The position numbers and the translations under genes were made by a program. DNA of 64,000 nucleotides from Talaromyces rugulosus (lineage: Eukaryota > Ascomycota > Eurotiomycetes > Eurotiales > Trichocomaceae): the NCBI RefSeq assembly GCF_013368755.1, contig NC_049561.1:434001-498000 (forward strand), written 5' to 3'. The first letter of the stretch is position 1; every line of letters begins with the position of its first letter. Under the pieces are notes generated by a model that worked only from the letters and a program-made list of their open reading frames with translations, made no database searches and was not told the DNA's origin. Below, piece after piece: positions 12,941 to 25,258 of this stretch.

Positions 12941-14618
12941 ATGCAATCTCTACTCCTCCCCGCTCCGTGGTTTTCAAATTCGCATTTTGGGCCACATCGA
13001 TTTGAATTCGATACTGGCCATATTCCTATTCACTCACGGGCGCCATCAACGGGGCCGAAACCCAGCCTGAGGGCAGATCACCCACCTCCCCCTATGTCAG
13101 GCCTTCTGCCGACAAGCACTCAATCCGAACGTGCAATAACTACTCAACACCAGCGACCATCAGGCTTCGAGAGGCCGACGTCGATAGATGCGGCTCGTAC
13201 AAACTTGCCGCCGACCTTGCCGACATTTACTTCTATAGGAGCTGCTAGCGTGACGCAAGCACCGCGCTTTGTTTCTCCCTTACAAACTGGACCATCTGGA
13301 AGTTCATCCGTCCAAATTCCCAGTATCAATGCTGGGTTATCGCATACCCTGACTGAGCCTCCGCAAGCGTATGGCTTGACCGCCAGCAATTCCATACGAT
13401 CGCTGCCCCCACGGTCAACGAGACGCGCGAAGGCGCACGTCGCTTCAGCATGTGTGAACTGTAAACGGAAACATTTGGGTTGTGATTCTGCTAGGCCCTG
13501 CCGGAGATGCGTGCTGTCTGGAAAAGCGGTAGGTTCTCCTTTATGAATGCGCAGGCAACTGAAATTGACATGGATTTTAGTCGACATGCGTGGACGTGAC
13601 GCACAAAAAACGCGGGCGGCCACCTCTCAAGGCTGAAGAAGCCCCCGTGCGAACATTCGCTTCGGCTGAAGGATCAATGGCATCGAGAGAACAGTTCCAA
13701 ATTTCGACAGCTCGCGGGCACGGCCATTCCAGAACTTCCTCACGAGAGATTCGTCCGATCACTGACCTACAATATGCGCGGCCTCGAGGGCATAGTACCG
13801 CAGGGCCAACCGTTGGAGCAGAAAGTATTGCTTCACACCCTCCTCGATGGCAGCCTCTCGTATCACCTCAAGTAGGCCCAGGGAGTGGCAGCCAGAGACC
13901 TCTTGCATCCCCTACAGCGGCGCCGCCGCCACCGTCGTTCACAAGAGCCAATTATCCCCCAAGTCCATTTACTCATTCGCCAGTAACGACCTTTACAAAT
14001 CCTGCTCCCGGCTCTGAGTTTCGGCCTTTGCTAATGTACAATGACCGTCCTCATGCTATCACTCCACCAACAGTCTCGCCACAACAATACCACCAGCATT
14101 ACCCAGCACCTCTACCATCACATATAAATCCTCAAACGCCAAATAGACCAGGAGATACAACCGGGCCACCAATTGATTCCCAAGACCCTTCTAGAGACCA
14201 TGGTATTCGACTACCGCCCATCCTACCATCACCAACTGCATTTACACACGGAAGCCCAGCTCACTCCCACCAGCGCAGCGGCTCATATTCTGATTTATCA
14301 GGATATCAAGGCCCAAGAAGTCCACGACAGGGCACCCAAGCACATGTCGTACCTCACGAGTCACCGCGGTCTTTTTTCGATCCATCGAGCCGGGTGGAGC
14401 TCCGATCCCCATTTCCTCCTATGCCTCGACCTCGAACTATGATGTCAGCACTGGATCAGAAAAGCCCCCTTTCCCAAGCGCAACAGTTGCAAGGTGGCAC
14501 AGAGACAGCAACGGAACCAGGGCTGGATCGCCGACGAAAAAGCGAGGCCGACACAGAGGAAAACCCGCAGCCTGCTAAGAGACGGCGAATGGCGGTGGAT
14601 GATATCGTGAATGGCTGA
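12941..14618 (+). CDS. Zn2Cys6 transcription factor with adjacent AT-hook-like motif
   Basis: Two exons, 12941-13528 and 13581-14618, give 541 aa. The intron (13529-13580) splits the zinc cluster. The binuclear cluster is Cys171, 174, 181, 187, 190 and 199, spacing CX2CX6CX5CX2CX8C, and Cys199 comes from exon 2. The core CKRKHLGCDSARPCRRC belongs to the HL-x-CD-type subclass, as in Rds2/Ert1-like regulators. KKRGRPP (residues 205-211) follows directly and resembles an AT-hook. The rest is Pro/Ser/Thr-rich, with a basic PAKRRR cluster near the C-terminus as a likely nuclear signal. No fungal-specific middle homology domain was seen, so the protein is short for a Zn2Cys6 factor. The start is the first in-frame ATG. 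The frame is open upstream but without ATG. Target genes are unknown. Confidence 0.85.
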
Positions 14619-15414
14619 CACTGAAATAACATCCGAAACCGAAAAGCCCTACCTGTTGAAATACGTCTATTTTCAGGAGCCGGCACTCCGAGTTTAATTG
14701 TCTAATCTTAATTATTTATGTTGTCTTTATTGGCAAATGATACATAGCAAGGTCTTGTATCCAAATCTCGACCTACCACAGTTTGAAGAACATGTACAGT
14801 TCGGCACCCTTCGACTACGGTACATCCGATATCTTTTTACATATCTTGTCATTTTTGTTTAGCTGGTTTGGAAAAAGTATCCACTGCTCTGGTTTTGGAC
14901 AAGTTTTAGAATATTTGATTTTTTGGGGTAACAGCTCCACCTGGAGTGATATATCGACCTTACAGCTACGTTACTTACTGCTTGATGTTTTATAACGCCC
15001 CCGCTTTTGGAGGGCCCTTTTCTTGACTCTTTGCATTGCATCTCAACTATGTTACCATGTATATTTACACCTATATAGCGCTGGTTCATCGTATTTGAAG
15101 CATGGCATCTTCTTTTGGGGCGGATTCTGGATTGGGGATGTTACTGGAGTCTGTTTCTTTTCTTTCTTTTCTTTGTGGAAGTCTGTATAGACTACTACTA
15201 CTACATTAGAATTTCTTCGGGTTTCTTGCTACTTGTGATAAAGTTTTTTTTTTGTCCTGCATTGTTTTCGTTGTTGTGGCCATCATGTAAAGTTACTACA
15301 CATACTAGTTTCAACCACGGTTCAATCGAAACCTCAAATGCCAACTGGCCGTTCATAGACTGGAGATCAAATATCATTCAAATACATATAAATGGTGCGC
15401 AAAGTTCCAACGAG
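14619..15414. other. Intergenic between convergent genes
   Basis: This is the shared 3' flank of the Zn2Cys6 gene and the DUF202 gene. It is AT-rich with T runs (for example 15247-15255). No coding signal was found. Confidence 0.6.
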
Positions 15415-16090
15415 CTATTTCTTTGGATCAGTAGCTAGAAACAACACACAACTCCCAATAATCACAGTGGCAACCACAGTGAAAAACAACTGCGTCTTCC
15501 ACCCGCTCTGCACAAGCGCCGCTCTGCGACTGTACTTTGTCACGGTGGTGACGTAGATGGAGAATCCGCTGAGCAAACAAGCCAGACTCATGCACCAAAA
15601 AACGATGCCGAGCGGCAGCGAGATCTTGCGCTCGATTGCCGTTGGCGAAGAACGCAGATGGAAAGAGACCGTAATGGCAGAGGAGACAACGGCGAGGTAT
15701 ATGGAGAGGCGTAGCCAGGAGAGAAAAGTTCGCTCGTTGGCGAGATGGTCGCGCGCATCGGACGCGGTGTTTTCGAAAATGAGTGCCCCGAGGAGAGGCC
15801 GGGCGAAAAAGAGTGAGTCCGTCGAGGGGTGACTGTGGTCTGTGTTAATATTATAGCATTCTTCAATGGAGGTACGTCCCCTGAGTGCCCGATGGTTCTA
15901 GGATTATTCTTATATGCAGACAGGCAAGTATATGCCTCGGAACGTGGGGGTGATGAACTGAAAGTGGTGGTACATACTCCTCAACCATGATCGGTTTTAC
16001 ATTGGTCGGGTTGACTATCGGATTGAACCGCCGGTGGACAGTCGGAGAGGGCTCATTCCCAGGCATTTTGGCAGATGGTTCCGGAGTCAA
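15415..16090 (-). CDS. DUF202-domain small membrane protein
   Basis: Minus-strand model with two exons, 15978-16090 and 15415-15832, joined across a 145 nt intron in phase 2. It gives 176 aa. The core ENTASDARDHLANERTFLSW matches the DUF202 (YidH-type) signature of acidic residues followed by DHLANERTFLxWLR. Three hydrophobic segments follow: SIYLAVVSSAITVSF, LPLGIVFWCMSLACLLSGF and TQLFFTVVATVIIGSCVLF. The N-terminal 45 residues are polar and Pro-rich. DUF202 proteins are small integral membrane proteins; in fungi the fold is also found in Vtc1 of the vacuolar transporter chaperone complex. The function of this one is not known. It is transcribed divergently from the MATE gene 784 bp away. 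Confidence 0.85.
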
Positions 16091-16874
16091 TCAATCGTTA
16101 CGGAACAAAGTCCTCGTATGGTGGTGTAGATTACTCGATATGCGTGTGATGAATCCTGGCGCAAAACGGATACGCCTATCGGAGATCTCCCTTGGACGCG
16201 GGGTGCGCTAGCCTGATCTGCCCCGGCATGGGAGATGTTCATCACCCAGATACGGGGGGGGGTGGGTCATGTTATACGTATGGAAGAAGACGATAGTCTC
16301 GAGTCTGGACAAAATTGAAAGCGAGAGACGATCGCTCACGTCTCTTGCAAACAGCTGCGCGATTCGCGAAACAGACGATGACGAGGCGATAAGAAAACAC
16401 GTGATGGCCTTATCATCGCGTGTTTGCAGTGTTTGCAGCCGCGAGGACCTGCCGTGTTGGGCGAACCCGGACCAGTTATCAATTTTATCGACTATGTCCT
16501 CCCCCTTGCAGACCTGTTTATTTATGCCTTGGGCAATTGAAAGGTATCGATTCTGACCGAGCCCTGTGTTGGAACCTCTCTCCCTTTTTTCTTTCTTTTT
16601 TTTTCACCAAAAAATATATATCTCAACATCTCAATGCTGTGCCAAGCCCCGGAAACTTTATCGGCTTCTCCACTTTGCCACTGACTGAGTCATCTCAGTT
16701 TACTTGCCAGCTGATGGGGGTGGGCTGATGTTTCTTTTTCCCACATTGTCTGGTCCATAATTCATCCTATGAGGGCATGCCGACATACAGCGACTCCTCC
16801 TCTGTGTTCAATTGAGTGAGAAGCTCTCCGCCAGCGCATAGTCGAGTCCTACGCTCTATCGTCGATTCTTCGAC
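16091..16874. other. Divergent promoter region (DUF202 / MATE)
   Basis: No gene was recognised. There is a CACGTG hexamer near 16399 and a pyrimidine-rich tract near 16577-16603, as expected for fungal promoters. The region separates two membrane-protein genes reading outward. Confidence 0.55.
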
Positions 16875-18800
16875 ATGGCCTTCAACAAAGCTGCTCCGCA
16901 TGGTGCTGGCCCGTCCGATGAGTATAGTCGATCGTTCACTTCAAGCTCTCCAATTGCTCGGAATGCCATTGCTCGCGATCTCGCTTACTATGACGAGGAT
17001 GACGGAGCTGACATCGACGACGATGGCGCTCCGCTCGTGCGCGCAACCAGTGATGTCCTTGGTACGACGCCGCACTCTTTAGCAGGCTCTTATCGTCGGC
17101 CTGGATTCTACACAGCTGGACCACGCGGAACGGTTGTTCCGCATGATTCAGAACCAGAACAGTATCTATCGAAGCGGGAATTGGAGCGCGCCTATTCAGA
17201 AGAGAGGGACTTGTTGAGTGATAGCAACGTTCTTGGTATACGCCAGTCAGGAAGCGGTTCCGTGAGTACCTTGACGAATCAACTCAGCTCTAGCCTATTG
17301 CACAGGGCGCAATCTAGAGAGGCGCATGAGGAGAGTCAACCGCCAACTGAGACAGAGCCAACTGAGACTTCGACTTTATTAGGAAACCAGGGGCGTCTTG
17401 ATGAAAATGCAATCGACAGAAAATGGGAGGAGGCGGTCACGGCTGGCCTTATTCAATCAAGCTGGAAACGAGAAGCTCAAGTTATTGGAACATATTCACT
17501 ACCGCTTATGGTCACTTTCTTGCTCCAGTATTCCTTGACCGTAGCTAGTATCTTCACAGTCGGCCACCTGGGAACGATAGAGCTGGGAGCCGTCAGTCTG
17601 GCTAGTATGAGCGTCACCATAACCGGGTGGGCTGTTTACCAAGGCCTTGCCACCAGTCTCGACACACTCTGCGCCCAAGCGTATGGGTCGGGGAAAAAGA
17701 AGCTTGTTGGACTACAAATGCAGCGAATGGTTTTCTTCCTGTGGGTAGTCACGATTCCAATTGGGCTGTTATGGTTCTTTGCCGACAAAATCCTTGTCGC
17801 TATCATCCCGGAAAAGGAGGTCGCTCTTCTTGCCGCTCAATACCTGAAAATCTTGATCCTAGGAGCTCCCGGGTATGCCTGCTTTGAAAGTGGCAAGCGG
17901 TTTGTCCAGGCACAGGGAATTTTCACAGCATCCCTGTATGTCCTTCTGTTCTGTGCACCGCTTAACGCTTTCATGAACTGGTACTTTGTCTGGAAGCTCA
18001 ATTTGGGCTTTATAGGTGCTCCTATCGCTGTAGCGATCACCGAAAATCTTCTCCCAATATGCCTCTTCCTTTATGTATACTTTATCGATGGTCTTGAGTG
18101 TTGGAATGGGTTTACGTGGCGGGCCTTTGAGAATTGGGGCCCTATGATACGGCTTGCCTTGCCGGGCTTTATCATGGTCGAGGCTGAATGCCTTGCATTT
18201 GAAATACTGACTCTGACTTCATCCTACTTGGGCACCGAAGCGCTCGCAGCCCAGTCCATTCTCAGCACGATCAGCAGCATTACCTTTCAAATCCCCTTCC
18301 CTCTGTCGATTGCGGGCAGCACCCGCGTCGCCAACCTCATCGGCGCAACCCTCGTCGATGCTGCTCGGACAGCCGCAAAGGTCAACCTGAGCGGCGCCGT
18401 GATCGTGGGGGTTCTGAACATGATCCTGCTCTCGTGCCTAAGATATTCACTCGCAGGTTTGTTCACATCAGATGAACAAGTCATTGGTATGGTCGCAGCT
18501 GTCTTGCCTCTCTGTGCCGCTTTCCAGCTATTCGATGCATTGGCAGCGAGCTGTAACGGCATTCTTCGGGGCATCGGTCGTCAAGAAATCGGCGGGTATG
18601 TCCAAGTTTTCTGTTATTATGTCGTTGCAATGCCAATCAGCATGGGAACGACGTTTGGACTCGGATGGGGCCTTTGGGGTCTGTGGACTGGTGTTGCCAT
18701 TGCCTTGGGTTTGGTGTTTTTCATTGAGGTGGTGTTTTTGAGTAGAACGAGTTGGGAAAAGAGTGTTGAGGACGCCAAGAGCCGAAATGATGTTGCATGA
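16875..18800 (+). CDS. MATE-family efflux transporter (fungal vacuolar/Erc1-like)
   Basis: Single-exon gene of 641 aa starting at ATG 16875. Residues 1 to about 205 form a polar, Ser- and acid-rich cytosolic extension. Twelve predicted membrane helices follow in two MatE repeats. The first begins at IGTYSLPLMVTFLLQYSLTV and contains GLATSLDTLCAQAYGSGK, the conserved MATE TM2-3 loop. The second begins near LALPGFIMVEAECLAFEIL and contains STISSITFQIPFPLSIAGST. The family exchanges cations for H+ or Na+ to export or sequester small organic cations and drugs. Yeast relatives are Erc1 and YDR338C. The substrate is unknown. The long N-terminal extension is usual for fungal members. Confidence 0.93.
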   Translation: MAFNKAAPHGAGPSDEYSRSFTSSSPIARNAIARDLAYYDEDDGADIDDDGAPLVRATSDVLGTTPHSLAGSYRRPGFYTAGPRGTVVPHDSEPEQYLSKRELERAYSEERDLLSDSNVLGIRQSGSGSVSTLTNQLSSSLLHRAQSREAHEESQPPTETEPTETSTLLGNQGRLDENAIDRKWEEAVTAGLIQSSWKREAQVIGTYSLPLMVTFLLQYSLTVASIFTVGHLGTIELGAVSLASMSVTITGWAVYQGLATSLDTLCAQAYGSGKKKLVGLQMQRMVFFLWVVTIPIGLLWFFADKILVAIIPEKEVALLAAQYLKILILGAPGYACFESGKRFVQAQGIFTASLYVLLFCAPLNAFMNWYFVWKLNLGFIGAPIAVAITENLLPICLFLYVYFIDGLECWNGFTWRAFENWGPMIRLALPGFIMVEAECLAFEILTLTSSYLGTEALAAQSILSTISSITFQIPFPLSIAGSTRVANLIGATLVDAARTAAKVNLSGAVIVGVLNMILLSCLRYSLAGLFTSDEQVIGMVAAVLPLCAAFQLFDALAASCNGILRGIGRQEIGGYVQVFCYYVVAMPISMGTTFGLGWGLWGLWTGVAIALGLVFFIEVVFLSRTSWEKSVEDAKSRNDVA

Positions 18801-19071
18801 TATACCCATATATGTTCTTGTTTTTTTTTTTGTTTTTTTTTGATTTTACAAATAATACGCCATGTTCATAAATGTATGAATTGATGATTAGAAGATATAT
18901 GCTATGACGACATAACAAAATTGAGTCGAAATTCTAGTGTCCTAAATTTCCTCCGCCCACGTGCAACTTCCAATACAATGTAATCACTTCATTAGAACAA
19001 ATTTCATGATCAATCTGACATAATTTTACAGTAACATGTCCAGCCCAGCACGAAGAAATGGTCTTTTAGTA

Positions 19072-20069
19072 CTACAGGATAGCCCATGTGTATTCATCTA
19101 TCGTCGGGAAAATCAAACTTGCCGACGACAGTTCGTCACCTGCTTTGATGACCTCTGTCGATGACAGGCCCAGTTTGGCAGATATATTCTGCATGTGTAG
19201 ACCCTCATTACTCTGGGGTTCGTTCTTAAGGAGGTTGTAAACGCGCCGTGCGGTGGCGGACATGGGCGGAAGTGGTCGTCCACCCATTCCTCCAGCATTG
19301 TAATCATCCGCGGCGCCCTTAGCAGGAGCCCCGTAGCCACCATCCTCGGATTTGGATGGAGGCGGTCCATTCTTGAAGAACAGGTGTACGGCGGTTGCCT
19401 CCAGGAAGTGCACATGCAGCTCATTGATATCTGCCAACGGACGCACAGAATGCGCTCCGAGATACCTCTTATTTGAAAAGTCTTTGATTGTGCCAAAGGC
19501 CTTGACATACCCATCCAATTCGATCTTTTTCCGTGTACTCTGCTTGGCGCCTTGCCCATCGACATCCATGTCATCGTCCATACGCGTCGAGTCGATCCAT
19601 TGCTTGGCTTCGATTTCACCCGTGCCGTCGTCGATCTTGTACGTGATGTTCGTGCTTTGTGTTGATATGTTGCGTACTTGGCCGATGCAGAAGACAACGT
19701 TTATATCAGCGTCATCAATCTGATAAGGAGCTTCCGGGTGGCTTTGGGTAGCTTCAAGTAACTGTTTGATAGTCACCGGGCGGAGGGATTTGTTCTCTTG
19801 TTGCTACGTAGAATTAGTGAAAAATACAAAAATTTGAGAACAAAATGAACATCCAAGCCCTCAGAGGTCGATGATCATATTTTATAGTAAAAAGAAAACA
19901 AAAATCCTTACCCTTCCAGTTGCAGGGCTGTTGGTTTCACCAGGCATGAATCCTCCACCACCCATGCCACCCTGCCCTCCATATGAGGTAGTCGTGTAAT
20001 TTCCATAGCCGCCCTCTGTACTTATTAGCTCGAAAGGAAGTTGTAGTAAGGCATAAAACACGTACCCAT
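19072..20069 (-). CDS. RFA2: Replication protein A 32 kDa subunit (RPA2)
   Basis: Minus-strand gene of three exons: 20066-20069 (only ATGG), 19912-20015 and 19072-19803, giving 279 aa, the normal RPA2 length. The N-terminus is Gly/Ser/Tyr-rich (GGYGNYTTTSYGGQGGMGGG), the usual phosphorylated leader. The OB fold (about residues 45-155) begins with the RPA2-typical RPVTIKQLLEA and includes FCIGQVRNISTQSTNITYKI and DDGTGEIEAKQWID. The C-terminal winged helix (about residues 210-279) includes LLKNEPQSNEGLHMQNIS and ends in EYTWAIL. RPA2 is part of the heterotrimeric single-strand DNA-binding complex used in replication, repair and checkpoint signalling. The four-nucleotide coding part of exon 1 was placed by splice consensus (G|GTACGT, ACAG|A). 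Confidence 0.92.
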
Positions 20070-20344
20070 AGTGTCGTTGTCGCGTGGAGAGTGTTATTGA
20101 CGCAATAGCGAGTTCGGGCGAGATTTGGAAGATTTGTTGATTTCTTCATATGTCTGTTTTGGGCGAACGCGGGGGACGTGTCGCGTCGTGGCGACTGGGC
20201 GGTGTGGCCCGGCAGTAATGGTTATCAGGCTCACCGCCTTCGGATATCAATTGAATTTTTTGATAACCGATTTAAAAAAAATGAAAAGGAAGCTCGGTCA
20301 ACTGCATTGAATTTTTCGCAACGCACGCATCATTTTAAAAAATC
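20070..20344. promoter_or_regulatory. Compact bidirectional promoter RPA2/DBP10
   Basis: Only 275 bp separate the RPA2 start (20069, minus) and the DBP10 start (20345, plus), so both core promoters must lie here. The DBP10 side has A-rich stretches (20271-20286, 20335-20344). No clear TATA box was seen. Confidence 0.6.
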
Positions 20345-23158
20345 ATGCCTCACCGGGCGGCTTCGCCAGCCTTGTCCGAAAGCGAGTTCGATATCTCCAA
20401 GGCTCTTTTTAAAGATGATGCCAACTCCGACGTCGAAGATGGCTGGGCCCTGTCAAAGCCAAAACAGAGACCGATTCCCGCCGCAAATTTGAACTTATTA
20501 GACGGAGATGACGAGGGCGAAGACGACGCAGCTTTCATTGCAGCTACGCAGGCTGCTGCCAATCGAAAGGCTTCCAACCTCAAAGGACGTACCGTCAAGA
20601 AGGGCGGCGGTTTTCAGGCCATGGGTCTGAATGCGCAACTGCTCAAAGCCATTGCTCGCAAAGGGTTCTCCGTGCCCACTCCCATTCAGCGCAAAACAAT
20701 CCCTGTGATTTTGGACGAGCAAGATGTCGTCGGAATGGCGCGAACTGGTTCCGGAAAGACGGCTGCGTTTGTGATCCCGATGATCGAGAAGCTGAAAAGC
20801 CACAGTAACCAAGTTGGATTGCGAGGTCTGATCCTGTCGCCTTCGCGAGAATTGGCTCTCCAGACGTTAAAGGTTGTCAAAGAGCTGGGTCGTGGAACTG
20901 ACCTGAAAGCGGTTCTTCTGGTTGGTGGTGACAGTTTGGAAGAGCAATTCGGTCTTATGGTGGGCAACCCTGACATTGTCATCGCAACTCCGGGTCGTTT
21001 CCTCCATTTGAAAGTCGAAATGGGCCTTGACCTGGGGAGCGTTAAATATGTGGTATTTGATGAGGCCGATCGATTGTTTGAAATGGGTTTTGCTGCCCAG
21101 CTCACTGAGATTTTACATGGACTTCCTCCTACACGACAAACTTTACTGTTCTCTGCCACACTTCCCAAGTCACTCGTTGAATTTGCCAGGGCTGGCTTGC
21201 AAGATCCAACCCTCATTCGACTGGACACCGAAGGGAAAATATCCCCAGATCTCCAGAATGCATTCTTCACAGTCAAGTCTGCGGAGAAAGAGGGTGCACT
21301 TCTTTACATTCTACACGACGTGATCAAGATACCTGCCGGTCCACCCGAGGCTGCTCGACGCAGGATTGAGAACCGCGCTGATAATAAAAATTGGTCGAAG
21401 AAAAGAAAAAGACCGGATACTCAGAAGGCTATCAACACCACTGAGTCGCCTACGAAACACTCAACCATTGTCTTTACCGCCACGAAACATCATGTTGACT
21501 ACCTAGTGAGTGTTCTACGTGAAGCAGGTTTCTGGGTATCGCACGCATACGGTTCCCTCGACCAAACTGCTCGTAACATAGAAGTGGAGCGGTTTAGAAG
21601 CGGTATCACCAGTATATTAGTAGTGACGGACGTTGCTGCTCGTGGTATCGATATTCCAATTTTGGCGAATGTTATCAACTACGATTTCCCCTCTCAGCCC
21701 AAGGTTTTTGTCCATCGTGTTGGACGAACAGCGCGTGCTGGTCAAAAGGGATGGAGTTACAGTCTTGTACGTGATACAGATGCTCCTTATCTTATTGACT
21801 TGCAACTGTTCCTGGGTCGCAAGTTGGTTCTTGGACGACAAACGGAACAGGTCAACTACGCCGAGGAGGTTGTTGTCGGAGGTTTCTTGAGGGATACCCT
21901 TTCAACCCATTGCGAATGGGTCACGAAAGTCTTAGGCGATAAATCTGACCTTCAAGCCCAGAAAGGAGTTTCTAATAGAGGTGAAAAGCTTTATATGCGA
22001 ACAAGAAATGCTGCATCCCTGGAAAGCGCTAAACGTGCCAAAGAAGTCGTTGCTTCAGACAACTGGACATCTCTACACGCCTTGTTCAACGACGAAAGTA
22101 GTCAAATGGAAGCCGAGCGAGAGAAGATGCTCGCTCGACTTGGCGGATTCCGACCACAAGAAACGATCTTTGAAATTGGTGGCCGTCGCAATGGAAAGAA
22201 AGGGAACGATGAGAAGTATGAGACGATAAAGCGAGTGCGTTCTACACTCGATAAGAAGAAGAAGCGCACTGCACCTGAAGCCAAACCAGAAGACGAAACC
22301 AATATCTCTGCCGAAGGAAACAATGGCAACGTCGAGACCGCAGCCTTCTCTGATGAGGACGAAGCGGCAGAGAACGAGCCAGACAACATGTCCATGGCTT
22401 CCGAGTCCGATCTTGAAGTCACATTCTCTCAATACTCCCAGTCCGGCAAATCTAAGTCTAAGAATGCAGCAGAATCCTTCCAGAACGCCGAATATTTCAT
22501 GGCATATACTCCCGCCAACACGTCGCTGGCAGAAGATCGGGCTTATGGTGTGCACTCTGGCTCCAACTCGAACTTTGCACAGGCCTCGCGCGATGCTACG
22601 ATGGACCTCAACATCGACGAGAAGGTCGGTTTCGGGGAACATCGCTCTGGTATGCGATGGGACAAACGCCATAGCAAGTACGTCTCACGCCGCAACGACG
22701 AAGATGGCTCTAGGGGCGGCGCGGCTCTTGTCCGCGGCGAGAGCGGGACCAAGATTGCATCTAGTTTCCGAAGCGGACGATTCGATGCGTGGAAAAAGGG
22801 TAAACGCATGGGTCGCATGCCCCGTGTAGGCGATACAGAGAATACCACGCTTTCTGGGGACTTAAACAGCTCCATGTCTGGCCGGAAATACAAGCACAAC
22901 AAACAGCAAGTCCCGAAACAGCTCGACAAGTACCGTGGTGATTATGAGAAGAAGAAAAAGAAATTGAGTCTTGCTAAGGAAGCGGCTGCTTCTGAAGGCG
23001 ATGGCGGGGCTATGAAGGGCAAGTATAATAGCGGCAGGGCACCAAAGAATGAGCTGCGAAACAATGAAGACATTCGCAGGGCGCGGAAATTAAAGGATAA
23101 CAGAAGAGAAAAGAATGCCCGACCATCAAAGAGGGGTAGAGGCAGGGGTCGGCGATGA
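20345..23158 (+). CDS. DBP10: DEAD-box RNA helicase Dbp10, 60S ribosome biogenesis
   Basis: Intronless, 937 aa. Helicase motifs in order: Q motif GGFQAMGLN...PTPIQ (residues 88-114), motif I ARTGSGKT (132-139), motif Ia [15 protein letters not shown], motif II DEAD within [12 protein letters not shown], motif III SAT ([10 protein letters not shown]), motif [11 protein letters not shown] and motif [12 protein letters not shown]. The C-terminal third carries the Dbp10-specific region ([28 protein letters not shown]) and a very basic RGRGRGRR end. Dbp10 is a nucleolar ATP-dependent RNA helicase needed for 27S pre-rRNA processing. Length and architecture match the fungal family. The acidic linker ([10 protein letters not shown]) is typical. 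Confidence 0.95.
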   Translation: MPHRAASPALSESEFDISKALFKDDANSDVEDGWALSKPKQRPIPAANLNLLDGDDEGEDDAAFIAATQAAANRKASNLKGRTVKKGGGFQAMGLNAQLLKAIARKGFSVPTPIQRKTIPVILDEQDVVGMARTGSGKTAAFVIPMIEKLKSHSNQVGLRGLILSPSRELALQTLKVVKELGRGTDLKAVLLVGGDSLEEQFGLMVGNPDIVIATPGRFLHLKVEMGLDLGSVKYVVFDEADRLFEMGFAAQLTEILHGLPPTRQTLLFSATLPKSLVEFARAGLQDPTLIRLDTEGKISPDLQNAFFTVKSAEKEGALLYILHDVIKIPAGPPEAARRRIENRADNKNWSKKRKRPDTQKAINTTESPTKHSTIVFTATKHHVDYLVSVLREAGFWVSHAYGSLDQTARNIEVERFRSGITSILVVTDVAARGIDIPILANVINYDFPSQPKVFVHRVGRTARAGQKGWSYSLVRDTDAPYLIDLQLFLGRKLVLGRQTEQVNYAEEVVVGGFLRDTLSTHCEWVTKVLGDKSDLQAQKGVSNRGEKLYMRTRNAASLESAKRAKEVVASDNWTSLHALFNDESSQMEAEREKMLARLGGFRPQETIFEIGGRRNGKKGNDEKYETIKRVRSTLDKKKKRTAPEAKPEDETNISAEGNNGNVETAAFSDEDEAAENEPDNMSMASESDLEVTFSQYSQSGKSKSKNAAESFQNAEYFMAYTPANTSLAEDRAYGVHSGSNSNFAQASRDATMDLNIDEKVGFGEHRSGMRWDKRHSKYVSRRNDEDGSRGGAALVRGESGTKIASSFRSGRFDAWKKGKRMGRMPRVGDTENTTLSGDLNSSMSGRKYKHNKQQVPKQLDKYRGDYEKKKKKLSLAKEAAASEGDGGAMKGKYNSGRAPKNELRNNEDIRRARKLKDNRREKNARPSKRGRGRGRR

Positions 23159-23381
23159 ATGTATTTAGTATTTCATGCATAGAGCTTGATATGTAGGGCT
23201 TAATTATGACAAACAAAAGGAATAAACACACTACGGAGTTAATCTGAAAAAGAAAATACAGTACAGCCTCTAACTGAAAACGCCCGAGATTCATTGCAAC
23301 AGGTAGAGATAAGTGGTATCGTTTGAAAGCGGAAAGAAAGCACATGGTGGAGGAGGGGTTGAGGAGAAGAAAACCAGCTCC

Positions 23382-24398
<1,017 letters not shown>

Positions 24399-24838
24399 CT
24401 TGGATTGTCTGTACAAAGGCGAAAGATGGGGAGGAATGACAGTCGAGATCCTGCGCTACAGTCGGAATGTTTCTATCCCGTCGGTAGGTTTTCCCCGCGC
24501 CAACTCAATACACTAGCCCGCTTCGACGGCAGATTAGGGTTAGGGCTCACGAGCCCTAATTAGTATATCGTGTTTTGTACTGTGCAGGTGTGGTATATTT
24601 CATCGGTTTATTTACGGAACTCGAAATCTGGATACATTGTTACCTGACCGTAAATTTATATAAATTGATGTCTATCCTTTGTGCATGTATTGGGCTGGAT
24701 ACAATAAGTTCAAAGAAAGTACCGTAGTATAAGGATGGTCCATGCAACACGTTTCGAGGTCACACTATAGATGCCCCAATAGTACCACGCATTCTGATAA
24801 TTGAGTTGCGTAAAAATTGAATATTGGCAGACGAGCTA
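24399..24838. other. IDI1 upstream region
   Basis: No gene found. It holds the IDI1 promoter (minus strand) and, to the right, the 3' flank of the secreted-protein gene. The most structured part is the telomere-like hairpin listed separately at 24534-24559. Confidence 0.55.
24534..24559. repeat. Telomere-like repeat plus perfect hairpin
   Basis: Two units of TTAGGG (24534-24545) run into a perfect inverted repeat. The arm TTAGGGCTC (24540-24548) is separated by two bases from GAGCCCTAA (24551-24559). It lies about 140 bp upstream of the IDI1 start. TTAGGG-type boxes are bound by Tbf1-like factors in fungi. Regulatory use here is only inferred. Confidence 0.5.
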
Positions 24839-25258
24839 TTAGTGTAGGCTTCTTTCAACGGCTCGCCTCATCTTGAGATAACCCGGATCGCATAGGGTGC
24901 CATCGGAAAGCTGAACGCTCTGGCTATCCTTGTACTCGCCGTCCGGATGAGCAAGATTCAAGCATCCCGAGGCCGAAATTGAGCTGCATGCCTCATCGAT
25001 ATCGCAACTTCCACAAGAATCGTCGTCGCAGCCTGCCATTCCAACTGGAAAAAGACTATCATCTCCGTCCACTTGATATGCCTGCCATCCCGCAGAGTCA
25101 GCACAAAAGTTCGAGTAGTCTGAAATAGCAGTGGTGAAAACGGGGCCAGCCGAGCCCGAGCAGCCAGAAGTAGGGTAAGGAGTCAGCGTCAACGTTTGGC
25201 TTGCTCCCAGGGCGGCGGTGATAGCCAAGACTATGGCGGTATTGATTGGGAAGTGCAT
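24839..25258 (-). CDS. Small secreted cysteine-rich protein
   Basis: Single exon, 139 aa, from ATG 25258. Residues 1-20 form a clear secretion signal (INTAIVLAITAALGA core, then SQ). The mature part has eight cysteines, four of them packed in GCDDDSCGSCDIDEAC, which suggests four disulfide bonds. It is acidic in the middle and ends in MRRAVERSLH. The frame is open 20 codons upstream, but the signal peptide fixes the start at the second ATG. I do not recognise a family. Size, signal and even Cys count resemble effector-like or cell-wall-associated fungal secreted proteins. It is the first of three accessory-type genes in a row (secreted protein, UstYa-like, acyltransferase), though co-function is not shown. 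Confidence 0.7.
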   Translation of the reverse strand: MHFPINTAIVLAITAALGASQTLTLTPYPTSGCSGSAGPVFTTAISDYSNFCADSAGWQAYQVDGDDSLFPVGMAGCDDDSCGSCDIDEACSSISASGCLNLAHPDGEYKDSQSVQLSDGTLCDPGYLKMRRAVERSLH

